Positions 14,886-22,394 of a DNA stretch of 22,405 nucleotides are shown here, in pieces; position 1 is the stretch's first letter; each line of letters begins with the position of its first letter. This DNA is from Bacteroidota bacterium (lineage in GTDB: Bacteria; Bacteroidota; Bacteroidia; Chitinophagales; Chitinophagaceae). The notes below the pieces were generated by a model. It did no database searches, was not told the DNA's origin, and saw only the letters and a program-made list of their open reading frames with translations. The translations under genes and the position numbers were made by a program. Where the stretch lies: NCBI GenBank assembly GCA_023430465.1, contig JAEZAM010000099.1, positions 1 to 22,405 on the forward strand. The letters run 5' to 3'.

Positions 14886-14909
14886 AAAAAAACCGCCAAT
14901 TGGGTGGCG
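14886..14909 (-). terminator. Rho-independent terminator after the DUF2911 gene
   Basis: On the minus strand: CGCCA (14909-14905), six-base loop, TGGCG (14898-14894), then G and a run of seven T (A on the plus strand at 14886-14892). It lies 28 bases after the DUF2911 stop and separates that gene from the sigma operon on the same strand. Confidence 0.8.
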
Positions 14910-14937
14910 ATTTAAAAAAATATGAGATAAGCGGTGA

Positions 14938-15453
14938 TCAATCCACGCGGAAATCGACTTTCTTATCGCCCCAGACCAGTGTCACCGTGCCGTTCTTGTC
15001 GATCGTGAAGGTCATTTTCTCAGCAAAAGGCTGTGCTTTTGATGATTTGGCGTTTACCCGCAGGGCATCATCCGCCTGTTTGTAATCATAAGCACCCCAT
15101 TGATTGGCCGTTTTATTGAAAATGATCGTCCACTCTTTACCGTTATCGATCGTGAAAAGGGCATATTTACCTGCAGGAAGGTCGCGGCCCTGCACCCGTA
15201 CAGCCTTGCTCACCTCAAAAGTGGTGGCTTCATTGGCACCGGTGCGCCATACCTGTCCGGCCTTGGGTTCAAGGTCCGTTCCTATTGTGCGGCCTTTTAC
15301 TGAAGGCTGGCTGTAATTGATGGTGATGGTTGCCCCGCTTTTTATTGTTTCGCTTACAGATGCTGGCGGGCTTGCACGTTTTGCCGGATCATCCTGTGCG
15401 TTTACAAAAAGTATACTGGTGAGTGCTACGGTCAGCAATAGTAGTGATTTCAT
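14938..15453 (-). CDS. DUF2911 domain exported protein
   Basis: A 171-residue protein with a signal peptide (MKSLLLLTVALTSILFVNA, cleavage after about 19) followed by one DUF2911 domain filling the rest. Family signatures: SPPASVSETI near 28-37, ITINYSQPSVKGRTIG near 43-58, VWRTGANEATTFE near 68-80, LPAGKYALFTI near 92-102 and EWTIIFNK near 107-114. Function in this family is unknown; the domain is common in Bacteroidota and is thought to be periplasmic or outer-membrane associated. Own terminator downstream; the 57-base gap upstream holds a possible promoter box, so it may be transcribed separately from the SRPBCC gene. Confidence 0.92.
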   Translation of the reverse strand: MKSLLLLTVALTSILFVNAQDDPAKRASPPASVSETIKSGATITINYSQPSVKGRTIGTDLEPKAGQVWRTGANEATTFEVSKAVRVQGRDLPAGKYALFTIDNGKEWTIIFNKTANQWGAYDYKQADDALRVNAKSSKAQPFAEKMTFTIDKNGTVTLVWGDKKVDFRVD

Positions 15454-15481
15454 AAAAATATTTTTTGATAAGAGTTGATAC

Positions 15482-15489
15482 TAAAACTA
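15482..15489 (-). promoter_or_regulatory. Possible -7 box for the DUF2911 gene
   Basis: Minus strand TAGTTTTA, seven of eight matches to the Bacteroidota TAnnTTTG box, 28 bases upstream of the ATG. No clear TTTG at the -33 position, so weak. Confidence 0.25.
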
Positions 15490-15510
15490 CGAATTCCGCC
15501 CCAGACGTAT

Positions 15511-16038
15511 CTAATTTTTTGATGACCGGCTGCTGGCAATGGTCCGGATATTTCCCAACCCTTTTTCCATGGCAGGTCCATAGGTACGTTCAAACATAAT
15601 GCTTCCCAATTTTTCCCAGGGATACCAGCGCAGGCGGATATCCATGTACCATTGGAGCGTAGTTGAGTCGGAACCTGTGTGGGTAATGCAGCGCCAGCCA
15701 TTGTGAACCGGCAATTTTCCCGGCCGGGTCATAGCCGCTATCCGTTCATCGACCTGACGTTTGATCCACTCCACTTTTGTTCCGTTCACTTCCATGGAAT
15801 TTGTAAAGGCTCCATCGGATTTCACTGCGGTGATCGCACCTGTGGTGACCCCTTCAAAAAATGGATTCCAGGAAGGCCAATGCTGCATGGTATCGATTGA
15901 GGCCCATATCGCGGCCGGTGTAGCCGCTATATTGGTGGCACGGGAAATCCGCACCCGGCTTGGCAGAAACAGCGATATCCCTGTTGCGATCAGGAAAAGA
16001 ACCAGTATGCTACCCACAAACAATCTGACAAACCGCAC
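15511..16038 (-). CDS. SRPBCC-fold membrane-anchored protein
   Basis: A 175-residue protein with an N-terminal membrane segment (FVGSILVLFLIATGISLFL, about 7-25) and a single START/polyketide-cyclase-type domain. Typical features: TNIAATPAAIWASIDTMQHWPSWNPFFEG near 35-63, with the Trp-Pro-x-Trp-Asn-Pro motif, and alternating strands ending in a long C-terminal helix (MEKGLGNIRTIASS). The fold binds hydrophobic ligands; the ligand here is unknown. The start is GTG at 16038, because the frame upstream hits a stop within 12 bases. It follows the ABC permease by 20 bases and probably shares its transcript, but a functional link is not shown. Confidence 0.85.
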   Translation of the reverse strand: MRFVRLFVGSILVLFLIATGISLFLPSRVRISRATNIAATPAAIWASIDTMQHWPSWNPFFEGVTTGAITAVKSDGAFTNSMEVNGTKVEWIKRQVDERIAAMTRPGKLPVHNGWRCITHTGSDSTTLQWYMDIRLRWYPWEKLGSIMFERTYGPAMEKGLGNIRTIASSRSSKN

Positions 16039-16058
16039 GGCGATGATTTAAAAATGAA

Positions 16059-17168
16059 CTATTCCCAGCGGATGACCCGCGCGAGGATAGCATAGATGAT
16101 GATGATCCAGATGCCGAGTATACCCAGTTGCAGCCAGCAATCATACAGGTGCAGCCCCTCAAAAGAGATCTTGCGCATGGCATCGTTGAACTGTGTCAGC
16201 GGAAGAAAAAAGCAGATGTCCTGCAGCCATTGAGGGAATACGTTGATCGAGAAGAATGTACCCGATAACAGCATCTGCGGAAACCCAAAGAGGTTAATAA
16301 GGAGGGGTATCGAAGCATCTGATTTAACGATGCTGCTGAATATCAAACCCACTCCCATCAGCAGGAACAGCATGACGATGGACAGCAATACCATTTCCAC
16401 GAAGGTCAGCGCTCCATGCTGAAGTGTGAAGTTGAGAAAGAAATGACCAAAGAGTATCAGTACGACTACATTTACCAATTGGAAAAAAAGCCGGCTCATG
16501 CCAATGCCGAGGAGGATATTGATCCTTTTCACTGGCGAGGCATAAAAGCGTTTTAATACCAGCTGCTCGCGCAACGTATAAAATGTAAAGGCGATTCCAA
16601 ATAAGGTGGCGAACAACAGCGAGAAACCGATTTGACCAGGCAGGATAAAATCGATCTGCCGGTATTTTTTCCCTTCGGAAATTACAGGGGGCGGTATCAG
16701 CACGAGGTTCTCTTTATCGCGGTCCATAACCGCTTCAAATCGCAGCTTGGTGTAATCCAGTGAAACAAGGAAGGCGGGCAGTGTGTTTCCACTGGCAGAG
16801 GTGGAGCGCACGCGCACCATGTATCGTTCCATCCCTGTACTATCCATTTGTTTACCCACATGTATGACGGCGGTAAGCTGACCTTTCTCCAGGTCCTCTT
16901 CCATTTTCTGCGGGCTCTTATAATGGGTAAGAATGATCTGCTGATTGGCCTTAAGTGCTGTATAAAAACCCTGGGTGGTGTCGGAACCCTGTTCCAGCGC
17001 CACTTTGAAGGTCGGCCCACCGCCATTGCCAAAGGCGCCAAAAATGAGAATGAAGATGATGGGAAAAAGCAAACTGAACACCACCGATGTCGGTTGCGAA
17101 AAAATTGCCTTGAAACTGGCTCTTGTTATTGCCCAAAGGGCTTTCCACTGACTGTATGGTTTCGGCAT
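16059..17168 (-). CDS. ABC-2 type transporter permease
   Basis: Inner-membrane permease of 369 residues, of the ABC2_membrane_3 type. Topology read from hydrophobicity: one helix near 28-47 (SVVFSLLFPIIFILIFGAFG), a large periplasmic domain (about 50-165), then five helices from about 175 to 365, with the conserved FYASPVKRINILLG loop between helices and the late TQFNDAMRKISF. The start ATG 17168 gives MPKPYSQWKALWAITR; an earlier ATG at 17189 would add seven residues. Members usually pair with an ATP-binding subunit encoded beside them, but none is present nearby; the ATPase must be encoded elsewhere. Followed by the SRPBCC gene. Substrate unknown (drug, lipid or polysaccharide export are typical). 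Confidence 0.88.
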   Translation of the reverse strand: MPKPYSQWKALWAITRASFKAIFSQPTSVVFSLLFPIIFILIFGAFGNGGGPTFKVALEQGSDTTQGFYTALKANQQIILTHYKSPQKMEEDLEKGQLTAVIHVGKQMDSTGMERYMVRVRSTSASGNTLPAFLVSLDYTKLRFEAVMDRDKENLVLIPPPVISEGKKYRQIDFILPGQIGFSLLFATLFGIAFTFYTLREQLVLKRFYASPVKRINILLGIGMSRLFFQLVNVVVLILFGHFFLNFTLQHGALTFVEMVLLSIVMLFLLMGVGLIFSSIVKSDASIPLLINLFGFPQMLLSGTFFSINVFPQWLQDICFFLPLTQFNDAMRKISFEGLHLYDCWLQLGILGIWIIIIYAILARVIRWE

Positions 17169-17264
17169 CCAGGAAAAAATTGGAGGCAAACGTAGGGAAA
17201 AAATATGGGAACAGCGTGCAGTTCACTTTTGGCTTCGGCTTTCTCCACACTCCACACTCCGCAC

Positions 17265-17284
17265 CCTGCCTGCCGGCAGGCAGG
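17265..17284. repeat. 20-bp perfect palindrome
   Basis: CCTGCCTGCCGGCAGGCAGG is its own reverse complement. It lies 15 bases after the sppA stop on the minus strand, before the permease gene. I recall this palindrome as a dispersed element in Bacteroidota genomes that yields LPAGRQG when translated by mistake. It may act as a transcript-end hairpin for sppA; the expected U-run is missing. Confidence 0.8.
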
Positions 17285-17298
17285 TCCGCACTTTGCAT

Positions 17299-19044
17299 CT
17301 ACCTTACAAAGTACGTAAACGGCAACCTGGCCTGCATGGTTCCGCTCATTTCCTTCACCGATTTGATCTCCTGGTAGATCCTGAAATTATCATCGCCGAT
17401 CTCCTGCCTGATCTTGTCGGTATAGTTCATAGGATCCTTCTTATTCAGGATTGCTTCAAGGAAATTTTCCGTTTCGGGGTATTCGCTCACGTGCCAGGTG
17501 TCCAGCTTTGCCATTTTAGCCGCGGAACGCACTGCCTCGTCAAGCCCGCCCAGGCGATCGACAAGCCCGATTTCAAGGGCTCTCGCTCCGGTCCATACCC
17601 TTCCCTGCGCGATGCTGTCGACAAATGCCGTATCCAATTTACGCCCCTCGCCTACCCGTTGTTTGAATTGCCGGTAGATCTCCTCCACGTTTGCCTGCAG
17701 GAACTGCTGCTCGCGTTCATTCAGCGGGCGATAGATAGCGCCGGCATCAGCATAGGGTCCTGTCTTTACGCCGTCAAAGGTTACACCCAGCTTATTTTTG
17801 AAAAATGACTGCATGTTGGGAATGATGCCGAATACACCGATGGAACCCGTGATGGTTCCGGGTTGTGCAAAAATGCTGTCAGCCGCGCAGGCAATATAAT
17901 AACCACCCGATGCCGCCACATCACTGAAGCTTACGATCACGGGTTTATCCTGCTTTGCCAGGTACATCTCGCGCCAGATGTTTTCACTGGCGAGTGAACT
18001 GCCGCCTCCTGAATTAATACGCAGCACGATAGCCTTCACTGATTTATCCAGCCTGGCCTTGCGGATCAGGTTGCGGTATTTTTCAGCGCCGATGGATGTT
18101 TGATCTCCCTGGCCGTCTACAATATTTCCTTCAGCATAAATAAGCGCGATCTTACCACCCTTGGTGGAAGTGATCGTTCTTGCTTTGCTGTAGCTTGCCA
18201 TGGTGACAAACGATATCCGGTCATATTTCCCCAGCTTCAATCTTGATTTGATCTCATCCCTTACCTGGTCATCATATTTTACATCATCTATCAATTTATT
18301 GGCAACAGCATCCGCAGCAGTCTGCACGGTGCCTTCCTGCGCCAGTTTGCGCAGCGTTGCGGTATCGATGTTGCGGCTCTGGCCGGTCCGTAGCAATAGC
18401 GTATTGTAGAGATCGTTCAGCCACACGGAGGTTTGCAATTGGTTTTCGGGTGTCATGCGGTCGGCACGAAAAGGTTCTGTAGCACTCTTGAATTTCCCGG
18501 CGTAAAATATCTGGGGCTGGATCTCGAGTTTGTCCAGCGCACCTTTCAGGAACACGTATTCAACGTTGTATCCTGTCCAGTCAAAATAACCCTGCGGGTT
18601 GCCATAGATCCGATCGGACACATTCGCCACGGCATAGGCCTGTTGGCTGATCATATCACCATGAGCGATCACAAATTTACCCGTGCGTTTGAAGGCGGCA
18701 ATAGCTGTGCGGATCTCCTCGCTTGCGGCAAAGCCGTTCCCGTTACCATTTGCTTTCAGGTAAAGACCGGAAATGTCTTTATCGGCGGCGGCCTCATTCA
18801 ACAAACGGATCACATCATAGAGACCCGGGACATCATCTCCCGTGATAACGGCCAGCGGGCTTTCCTGCATCTGCTCGGAAAAATGCTGGGAAAGATCCAG
18901 AACGAGCACTGAACCATTGCGCACCACCGGGCGGTCGCTGGATCCTATCCTGCCGATCACTGCTATAAAAAAGAAAAAGACCAGCAGGCTGAAAATAATC
19001 AGGGCCAGGAGCGATGCGAAAAATGAACTGAAGAACGACCGCAT
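17299..19044 (-). CDS. sppA: Signal peptide peptidase SppA, long type
   Basis: Inner-membrane serine protease that degrades cleaved signal peptides, with the active site facing the periplasm. The 581 residues have the two-domain (67-kDa) layout of the E. coli enzyme: one N-terminal membrane helix (about 8-31), an N-terminal half (about 45-280) and a C-terminal half (about 295-520). The Ser-Lys dyad is split between halves as in E. coli: Lys186 in GKFKSATEPF (E. coli Lys209) and Ser379 in DVAASGGYY (E. coli Ser409). The substrate-binding region GTITGSIGVFG follows (396-406). Start ATG 19044; divergent from folK with 62 bases between. No unusual residues noticed. Confidence 0.95.
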   Translation of the reverse strand: MRSFFSSFFASLLALIIFSLLVFFFFIAVIGRIGSSDRPVVRNGSVLVLDLSQHFSEQMQESPLAVITGDDVPGLYDVIRLLNEAAADKDISGLYLKANGNGNGFAASEEIRTAIAAFKRTGKFVIAHGDMISQQAYAVANVSDRIYGNPQGYFDWTGYNVEYVFLKGALDKLEIQPQIFYAGKFKSATEPFRADRMTPENQLQTSVWLNDLYNTLLLRTGQSRNIDTATLRKLAQEGTVQTAADAVANKLIDDVKYDDQVRDEIKSRLKLGKYDRISFVTMASYSKARTITSTKGGKIALIYAEGNIVDGQGDQTSIGAEKYRNLIRKARLDKSVKAIVLRINSGGGSSLASENIWREMYLAKQDKPVIVSFSDVAASGGYYIACAADSIFAQPGTITGSIGVFGIIPNMQSFFKNKLGVTFDGVKTGPYADAGAIYRPLNEREQQFLQANVEEIYRQFKQRVGEGRKLDTAFVDSIAQGRVWTGARALEIGLVDRLGGLDEAVRSAAKMAKLDTWHVSEYPETENFLEAILNKKDPMNYTDKIRQEIGDDNFRIYQEIKSVKEMSGTMQARLPFTYFVR

Positions 19045-19054
19045 AGATAATGTT

Positions 19055-19084
19055 CTTGGTGAAGGTCAAAAATAAAGATATTTG
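19055..19084 (+). promoter_or_regulatory. Possible folK promoter
   Basis: GATATTTG (19077-19084) matches the TAnnTTTG -7 box in seven of eight places; a CTTGG element starts at 19055, about 18 bases upstream, near the -33 position. The expected transcript start is about 16 bases before the folK ATG. Confidence 0.4.
19067..19074 (-). promoter_or_regulatory. Possible sppA -7 box
   Basis: Minus strand TATTTTTG, a perfect match to TAnnTTTG, 22 bases upstream of the sppA ATG. No clear TTTG at the -33 position. It overlaps the spacer of the folK promoter, so the two genes would compete for polymerase. Confidence 0.4.
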
Positions 19085-19106
19085 AAGGCCCGGGGGACAG
19101 CAGATT

Positions 19107-19589
19107 ATGAATAACGCGTATTTACTGACAGGCGGCAATCTGGGCGACAGGATGGAGAACCTGCGCCAGGCGCGCGAACTGATCGGGCAACGATGCGGAT
19201 CCATCCGGAAAGCCTCGGCCCATTATGAAACCGCTGCCTGGGGCGAAGAGGACCAGCCGGCCTTTCTCAACCAGGCACTATGGATAGCAACAAATCTCCC
19301 GCCAGTTGACCTGATGAAGGAATTACTGGCCATCGAACAGGACATTGGAAGAAAACGGGATAAAAAATACGGGCCCCGCCTGATCGACCTGGATATGCTG
19401 CTTTATGAAGATGAAGTGATCGACTCAGCCGACCTGATGCTACCCCATCCGCAATTGCCCAATCGCCGGTTTGCGTTGACGCCTTTGGCTGAGATCGCTC
19501 CGCGGCTGGTACATCCGCTGACAGGGACAACAATAGCAGCAATGCTGAAGCTGTGTAAAGACAAATTGCCTGTGAAAAAGCTTGATTAA
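19107..19589 (+). CDS. folK: 6-hydroxymethyl-7,8-dihydropterin pyrophosphokinase (HPPK)
   Basis: Folate biosynthesis enzyme that transfers pyrophosphate from ATP to 6-hydroxymethyl-7,8-dihydropterin before dihydropteroate synthase acts. The 160 residues match the family length. Motifs: LLTGGNLGDR (6-15), AWGEEDQPAFLNQ (44-56; usually the pterin-binding part), RLIDLDMLLY (91-100) with Asp94 and Asp96, which bind Mg2+, and HPQLPNRRFALTPLAEIAP (114-132). Stand-alone (not fused to folB or folP). Its ATG at 19107 lies shortly after a TAnnTTTG-like promoter. The next gene, the deoxynucleoside kinase, is 157 bases downstream and has its own promoter. Confidence 0.95.
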   Translation: MNNAYLLTGGNLGDRMENLRQARELIGQRCGSIRKASAHYETAAWGEEDQPAFLNQALWIATNLPPVDLMKELLAIEQDIGRKRDKKYGPRLIDLDMLLYEDEVIDSADLMLPHPQLPNRRFALTPLAEIAPRLVHPLTGTTIAAMLKLCKDKLPVKKLD

Positions 19590-19664
19590 GGATGCATTCC
19601 AATGCGACAGAAGGTGGCGAAAGGCAACAGCGGTTCTGACTTATCCACATCAGTTACAGGTGTG

Positions 19665-19693
19665 TTTCGCAAAAGGTCAAATAATTAAATTTG
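19665..19693 (+). promoter_or_regulatory. Promoter of the deoxynucleoside kinase gene
   Basis: TAAATTTG (19686-19693) is a perfect TAnnTTTG -7 box; TTTC (19665-19668), one base from TTTG, is 17 bases upstream. The expected leader is about 47 bases. This is the best Bacteroidota-type promoter in the window. Confidence 0.55.
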
Positions 19694-19746
19694 CCGCGTT
19701 TGAAAGCGGTGAATGGGCGGTTTGCCTGTATACCCATCTTTAAGTT

Positions 19747-20379
19747 ATGCAGCATACATTCATCACGATCGAGGGAAATATTGGCGCGGGTAAAACAACG
19801 CTTGCTCATCTTTTAAGCAAGCATTACAATGCGAGGCTTATACTTGAAGAATTTGCCGACAATCCATTCCTCCCAAAATTTTATGAAAACCCGGCGCAGT
19901 TTGCTTTCCCGCTGGAGCTGTTCTTTATGGCTGAACGATTCAAGCAATTGAAGGAGCTGCTTCAGCAACGCGACATGTTCCAGACACTGACCATCTCTGA
20001 TTACTTATTTACAAAATGCCTGTTGTTTGCCAAGGTCAATTTACCGGATGACGAGTTTCGGTTATATCAAAGTTTGTTTGACATCATTCACCAGCAATTG
20101 ATTCAGCCTGACCTGTTGATCTATTTGCATGCGCCGGTAAAGCGCCTACAGGCGAACATCAAAAAAAGAAACCGCTCTTACGAACAAAAGATACCGGACG
20201 AATACCTGTTCAATATACAGGAAACGTATACGCATTATATCCGGCAGCACAATGTAAAGACGTTGTTTGTGGATGCGTCCAACGCTGATTTCTTAGGCAA
20301 TGAAAAACACCTGAAGGTGATAGTGGATGCACTGGAGAAGGACTACGGCGAAGGGCAGCATTACCTGACGCTTCCGTGA
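19747..20379 (+). CDS. Deoxynucleoside kinase
   Basis: Cytosolic salvage kinase that phosphorylates deoxynucleosides (deoxyadenosine/deoxyguanosine kinase type) to monophosphates. The 210 residues fit the family. Seen: P-loop GNIGAGKT (10-17); LEEF (33-36), whose Glu activates the 5'-hydroxyl; SDYLFTK (84-90) at the place of the family's ERS/DRS motif; and the Arg-rich lid KRNRSYEQKI (140-149) that closes on ATP. Which base it prefers cannot be told. It ends just where the hexamer repeat begins; the first repeat unit overlaps the stop codon TGA (20377-20379). Often found near folK in this group. Confidence 0.93.
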   Translation: MQHTFITIEGNIGAGKTTLAHLLSKHYNARLILEEFADNPFLPKFYENPAQFAFPLELFFMAERFKQLKELLQQRDMFQTLTISDYLFTKCLLFAKVNLPDDEFRLYQSLFDIIHQQLIQPDLLIYLHAPVKRLQANIKKRNRSYEQKIPDEYLFNIQETYTHYIRQHNVKTLFVDASNADFLGNEKHLKVIVDALEKDYGEGQHYLTLP

Positions 20380-20417
20380 GGCTGAGGTTGAGGCTGAGAT
20401 TGAGGTTGAGGTTGAGG
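20378..20417. repeat. Hexanucleotide tandem repeat (GAGGTT/GAGGCT)
   Basis: Six units in register (GAGGCT, GAGGTT, GAGGCT, GAGATT, GAGGTT, GAGGTT) plus GAGG. It starts inside the dNK stop codon. Same unit as at 1-46, opposite orientation. Confidence 0.85.
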
Positions 20418-20451
20418 GAAAGAAAGAATGAAAAATAAAAATTGCATAAAC

Positions 20452-20486
20452 TTTGACTTTTGAGTTTTTACTTTTTCATTTTTAAT
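20452..20486. repeat. AT-rich heptamer tandem repeat
   Basis: Five units in phase: TTTGACT, TTTGAGT, TTTTACT, TTTTCAT, TTTTAAT. It occupies the 117-base gap between the dNK and MFS genes, just after the hexamer array. Two of these units recur as reverse complements at 22340-22367. Confidence 0.75.
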
Positions 20487-20496
20487 TTTATTTACA

Positions 20497-21750
20497 TCAG
20501 TATTCAAACTTCCGCAATTTCGGCGCGGTGAACCATGCCACGAGCACCACGGCAATCGTCATGCAGCCACCGAACACCACAGACCTGACCACACCAAATA
20601 TTCTTGATGCGATGCCGCTCTCAAACTGACCGAGCTCGTTGCTTGAGTTGACGAACATCGAGCTGACGCTGCTAACGCGGCCCCTCATGTGATCAGGTGT
20701 CTTGAGTTGCATTACAGTTCCGCGAACCACCACACTGACACCATCCAGCATGCCCGCTATCAGGAGAGCGATGAAAGAAAGGAAAAACCATTTTGACAGG
20801 GCGAATACGATCACGCATATGCCGAAGCCACCCACAGCGAATAAGAGTATCCTTCCCTGTGCACGTTTCAGGGGCATGATGGTGAGCATGACAACGATCA
20901 ATATGGCGCCGATGTCTGCTGCAGCATTCAACCATCCATAGCCGATAGGGCCTATGTGCAATATATCGCTGGCATAGACAGGCACCATGGCAACGGCTCC
21001 GCCAAACAATACCGCGAACATATCAAGTGCTAGGGCTGCAAGTAATTCTTTTGTTTTGAATACAAAGGTTAACCCCTCCATCATGCTTGCCCATGTTTTT
21101 TTCTCGCCGGTGATCGCGGCAGGCGGTTTCTTTTTCAACCGCATCAGCACAATGAAAGCGGTTACCAGCAAGGCACAAACGATAATCATGGTGCCGCCAT
21201 ATCCAAAAAAAGCGACACAGAATCCACCCAGGGCATGACCGGTAACGGATGCGGACAACCAACTCCCCTGGCTCCAGGTAGTGGCATTTTGCAGGTATTG
21301 CCGGGGCGCAATATTTCCCACCAGGGCAGAGAATACCGGCCCGCTGAACGAACGGATGATACCCGTGCAAAAAATCAACGCGTAAATGCAATAGGCAATG
21401 CCGGAATTGCTCATCGACCGGGCGATGAGGGAGGTCGTCAGGGCAAATAAGGCCAGGGCAATGCAGGTATAGAAAAAGATAGCCTTCAGCAGCAATCGTC
21501 GCTTTTCACTTACATCGATGATGTGACCGGAATATAAGGCAAAGACGAAGGCCGGCACAAACTCGGAAAGCCCAACGATGCCAATTGAAAGCGGGTCTTT
21601 GGTCAACTGGTATATCCACCATCCCACGAGTGTACTCATCATTCGGAGACCCATGATAAAACAGAAACGGCCTGTGATGAGGTATCGAAATTCCGGAATA
21701 CGGATGGCGGCAAAAGGATCCTTGGTGATCTGCTGCGTGGAATCGTTCAT
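20497..21750 (-). CDS. MFS transporter, MFS_3 (enterobactin exporter-like) type
   Basis: Inner-membrane major facilitator of 417 residues with about 11-12 hydrophobic helices by eye. The N-terminus PEFRYLITGRFCFIMGLRM is typical of MFS_3 proteins, where an arginine-rich loop and the first helix follow a short cytoplasmic start. SGHIIDVSEKRRLLL near 74-88 is the conserved loop between helices 2 and 3 (here Gly-x-x-x-Asp-x-x-x-Lys-Arg-Arg). The cytoplasmic loop in the middle is basic (RLKKKPPA) and the loop MRGRVSSVSSMF near 364-375 is the second-half counterpart. Export of a small molecule by proton antiport is expected; the substrate is unknown. It is 24 bases downstream of the cysteine-cluster gene and likely cotranscribed. 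No hairpin terminator was found after it. Confidence 0.9.
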   Translation of the reverse strand: MNDSTQQITKDPFAAIRIPEFRYLITGRFCFIMGLRMMSTLVGWWIYQLTKDPLSIGIVGLSEFVPAFVFALYSGHIIDVSEKRRLLLKAIFFYTCIALALFALTTSLIARSMSNSGIAYCIYALIFCTGIIRSFSGPVFSALVGNIAPRQYLQNATTWSQGSWLSASVTGHALGGFCVAFFGYGGTMIIVCALLVTAFIVLMRLKKKPPAAITGEKKTWASMMEGLTFVFKTKELLAALALDMFAVLFGGAVAMVPVYASDILHIGPIGYGWLNAAADIGAILIVVMLTIMPLKRAQGRILLFAVGGFGICVIVFALSKWFFLSFIALLIAGMLDGVSVVVRGTVMQLKTPDHMRGRVSSVSSMFVNSSNELGQFESGIASRIFGVVRSVVFGGCMTIAVVLVAWFTAPKLRKFEY

Positions 21751-21774
21751 ATAAAAGGTCGCTAAGCTGCCGGG

Positions 21775-22260
21775 TTATTTGATTTTTTCCAGCAATCCTT
21801 CGAGCACAAAATAAGTTATCGGGCAGAATGTCGAATTTTTTATTGTCAATGGCTGGCGTTTTATGATCACGTCTTCATCGGTATAGGGGAAGCGCTGGCA
21901 GTCGGATGGCCGGTGCTCGTAGATCGAGCAGTAATTGTCGGCACCAAGGAAAGGGCAGGGCAATGCTTTTGCTACAAAATCTCCTTCCTCATCCACTTTG
22001 AGATAGGTTTCGATGAAATCGCTTTCTTTCATGCGAAGGTGCTTACTGATGCGCTTTACATCCGGGGTTTTGAAGCGGGGAGAATAATTTTTGCAACAGT
22101 TGGCGCATTGCAGGCAATCGATGGCTTCAAAAGCGGCTTCATGCAGGGCAGGGAGTTCTTTCAGGACTCTGTTCTTATCGGCACGCTGGAGAAATTGCCG
22201 GTAAATTTTCTGCCGCTCCCCGGATTTCTTCTGCCAGTTTTTCAAGACCTCTTTTGCCAT
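21775..22260 (-). CDS. YkgJ-type cysteine-cluster protein
   Basis: Cytosolic protein of 161 residues of the CxxCxxCC zinc/iron-chelating family (UPF0153/PF03692 type). From ATG 22260 the cluster is CLQCANCC (Cys49, 52, 55, 56), with further conserved Cys102 in PCPFLG, Cys111 in NYCSIYEHRP and Cys121 in DCQRFPY, and Cys146. These form the metal-binding set of the family; a biochemical role is not established. The frame reaches 22317, but only MAKEVLKNWQKK looks like a natural start. First gene of a pair with the MFS transporter. Alternative starts at 22284 are possible. Confidence 0.88.
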   Translation of the reverse strand: MAKEVLKNWQKKSGERQKIYRQFLQRADKNRVLKELPALHEAAFEAIDCLQCANCCKNYSPRFKTPDVKRISKHLRMKESDFIETYLKVDEEGDFVAKALPCPFLGADNYCSIYEHRPSDCQRFPYTDEDVIIKRQPLTIKNSTFCPITYFVLEGLLEKIK

Positions 22261-22299
22261 GGTGCAAAGAACGCGAAAAAACATTTGCAGCCTCGTAGG

Positions 22300-22312
22300 T
22301 TTCACGCAAATC
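22300..22312. repeat. 13-bp copy of the outer end of the 4189-4308 repeat
   Basis: TTTCACGCAAATC is identical to the first 13 bases of the left arm at 4189-4201. It lies upstream of the cysteine-cluster gene. A chance match is unlikely at this length in 22 kb. Confidence 0.55.
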
Positions 22313-22339
22313 GGCACTCAGTCGCCGCTGGCGGAAAAA

Positions 22340-22367
22340 ATGAAAAATTAAAAATGAAAAATTAAAA
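22340..22367. repeat. AT-rich heptamer tandem repeat
   Basis: Four units in phase: ATGAAAA, ATTAAAA, ATGAAAA, ATTAAAA, the reverse complements of TTTTCAT and TTTTAAT at 20473-20486. Confidence 0.8.
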
Positions 22368-22376
22368 AAGTGGATT

Positions 22377-22394
22377 CGCTCTCGTTCTCTTTCT
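22377..22394. repeat. Pyrimidine-rich hexamer repeat (CGCTCT/CGTTCT/CTTTCT)
   Basis: Three hexamers in phase, next to the heptamer array. The array may continue beyond the window. With the heptamers it mirrors the composite at 20378-20486. Confidence 0.5.

Noticed and set aside
16951..17298. 115-codon minus-strand frame containing LPAGRQG
   Set aside because: Overlaps the permease in another frame and reads through the 20-bp palindrome; an artefact peptide.
20361..20555. Frame with Gln-Pro repeats (QPQPQSQPQP)
   Set aside because: Translation of the GAGGTT/GAGGCT hexamer array on the minus strand, overlapping two real gene ends.
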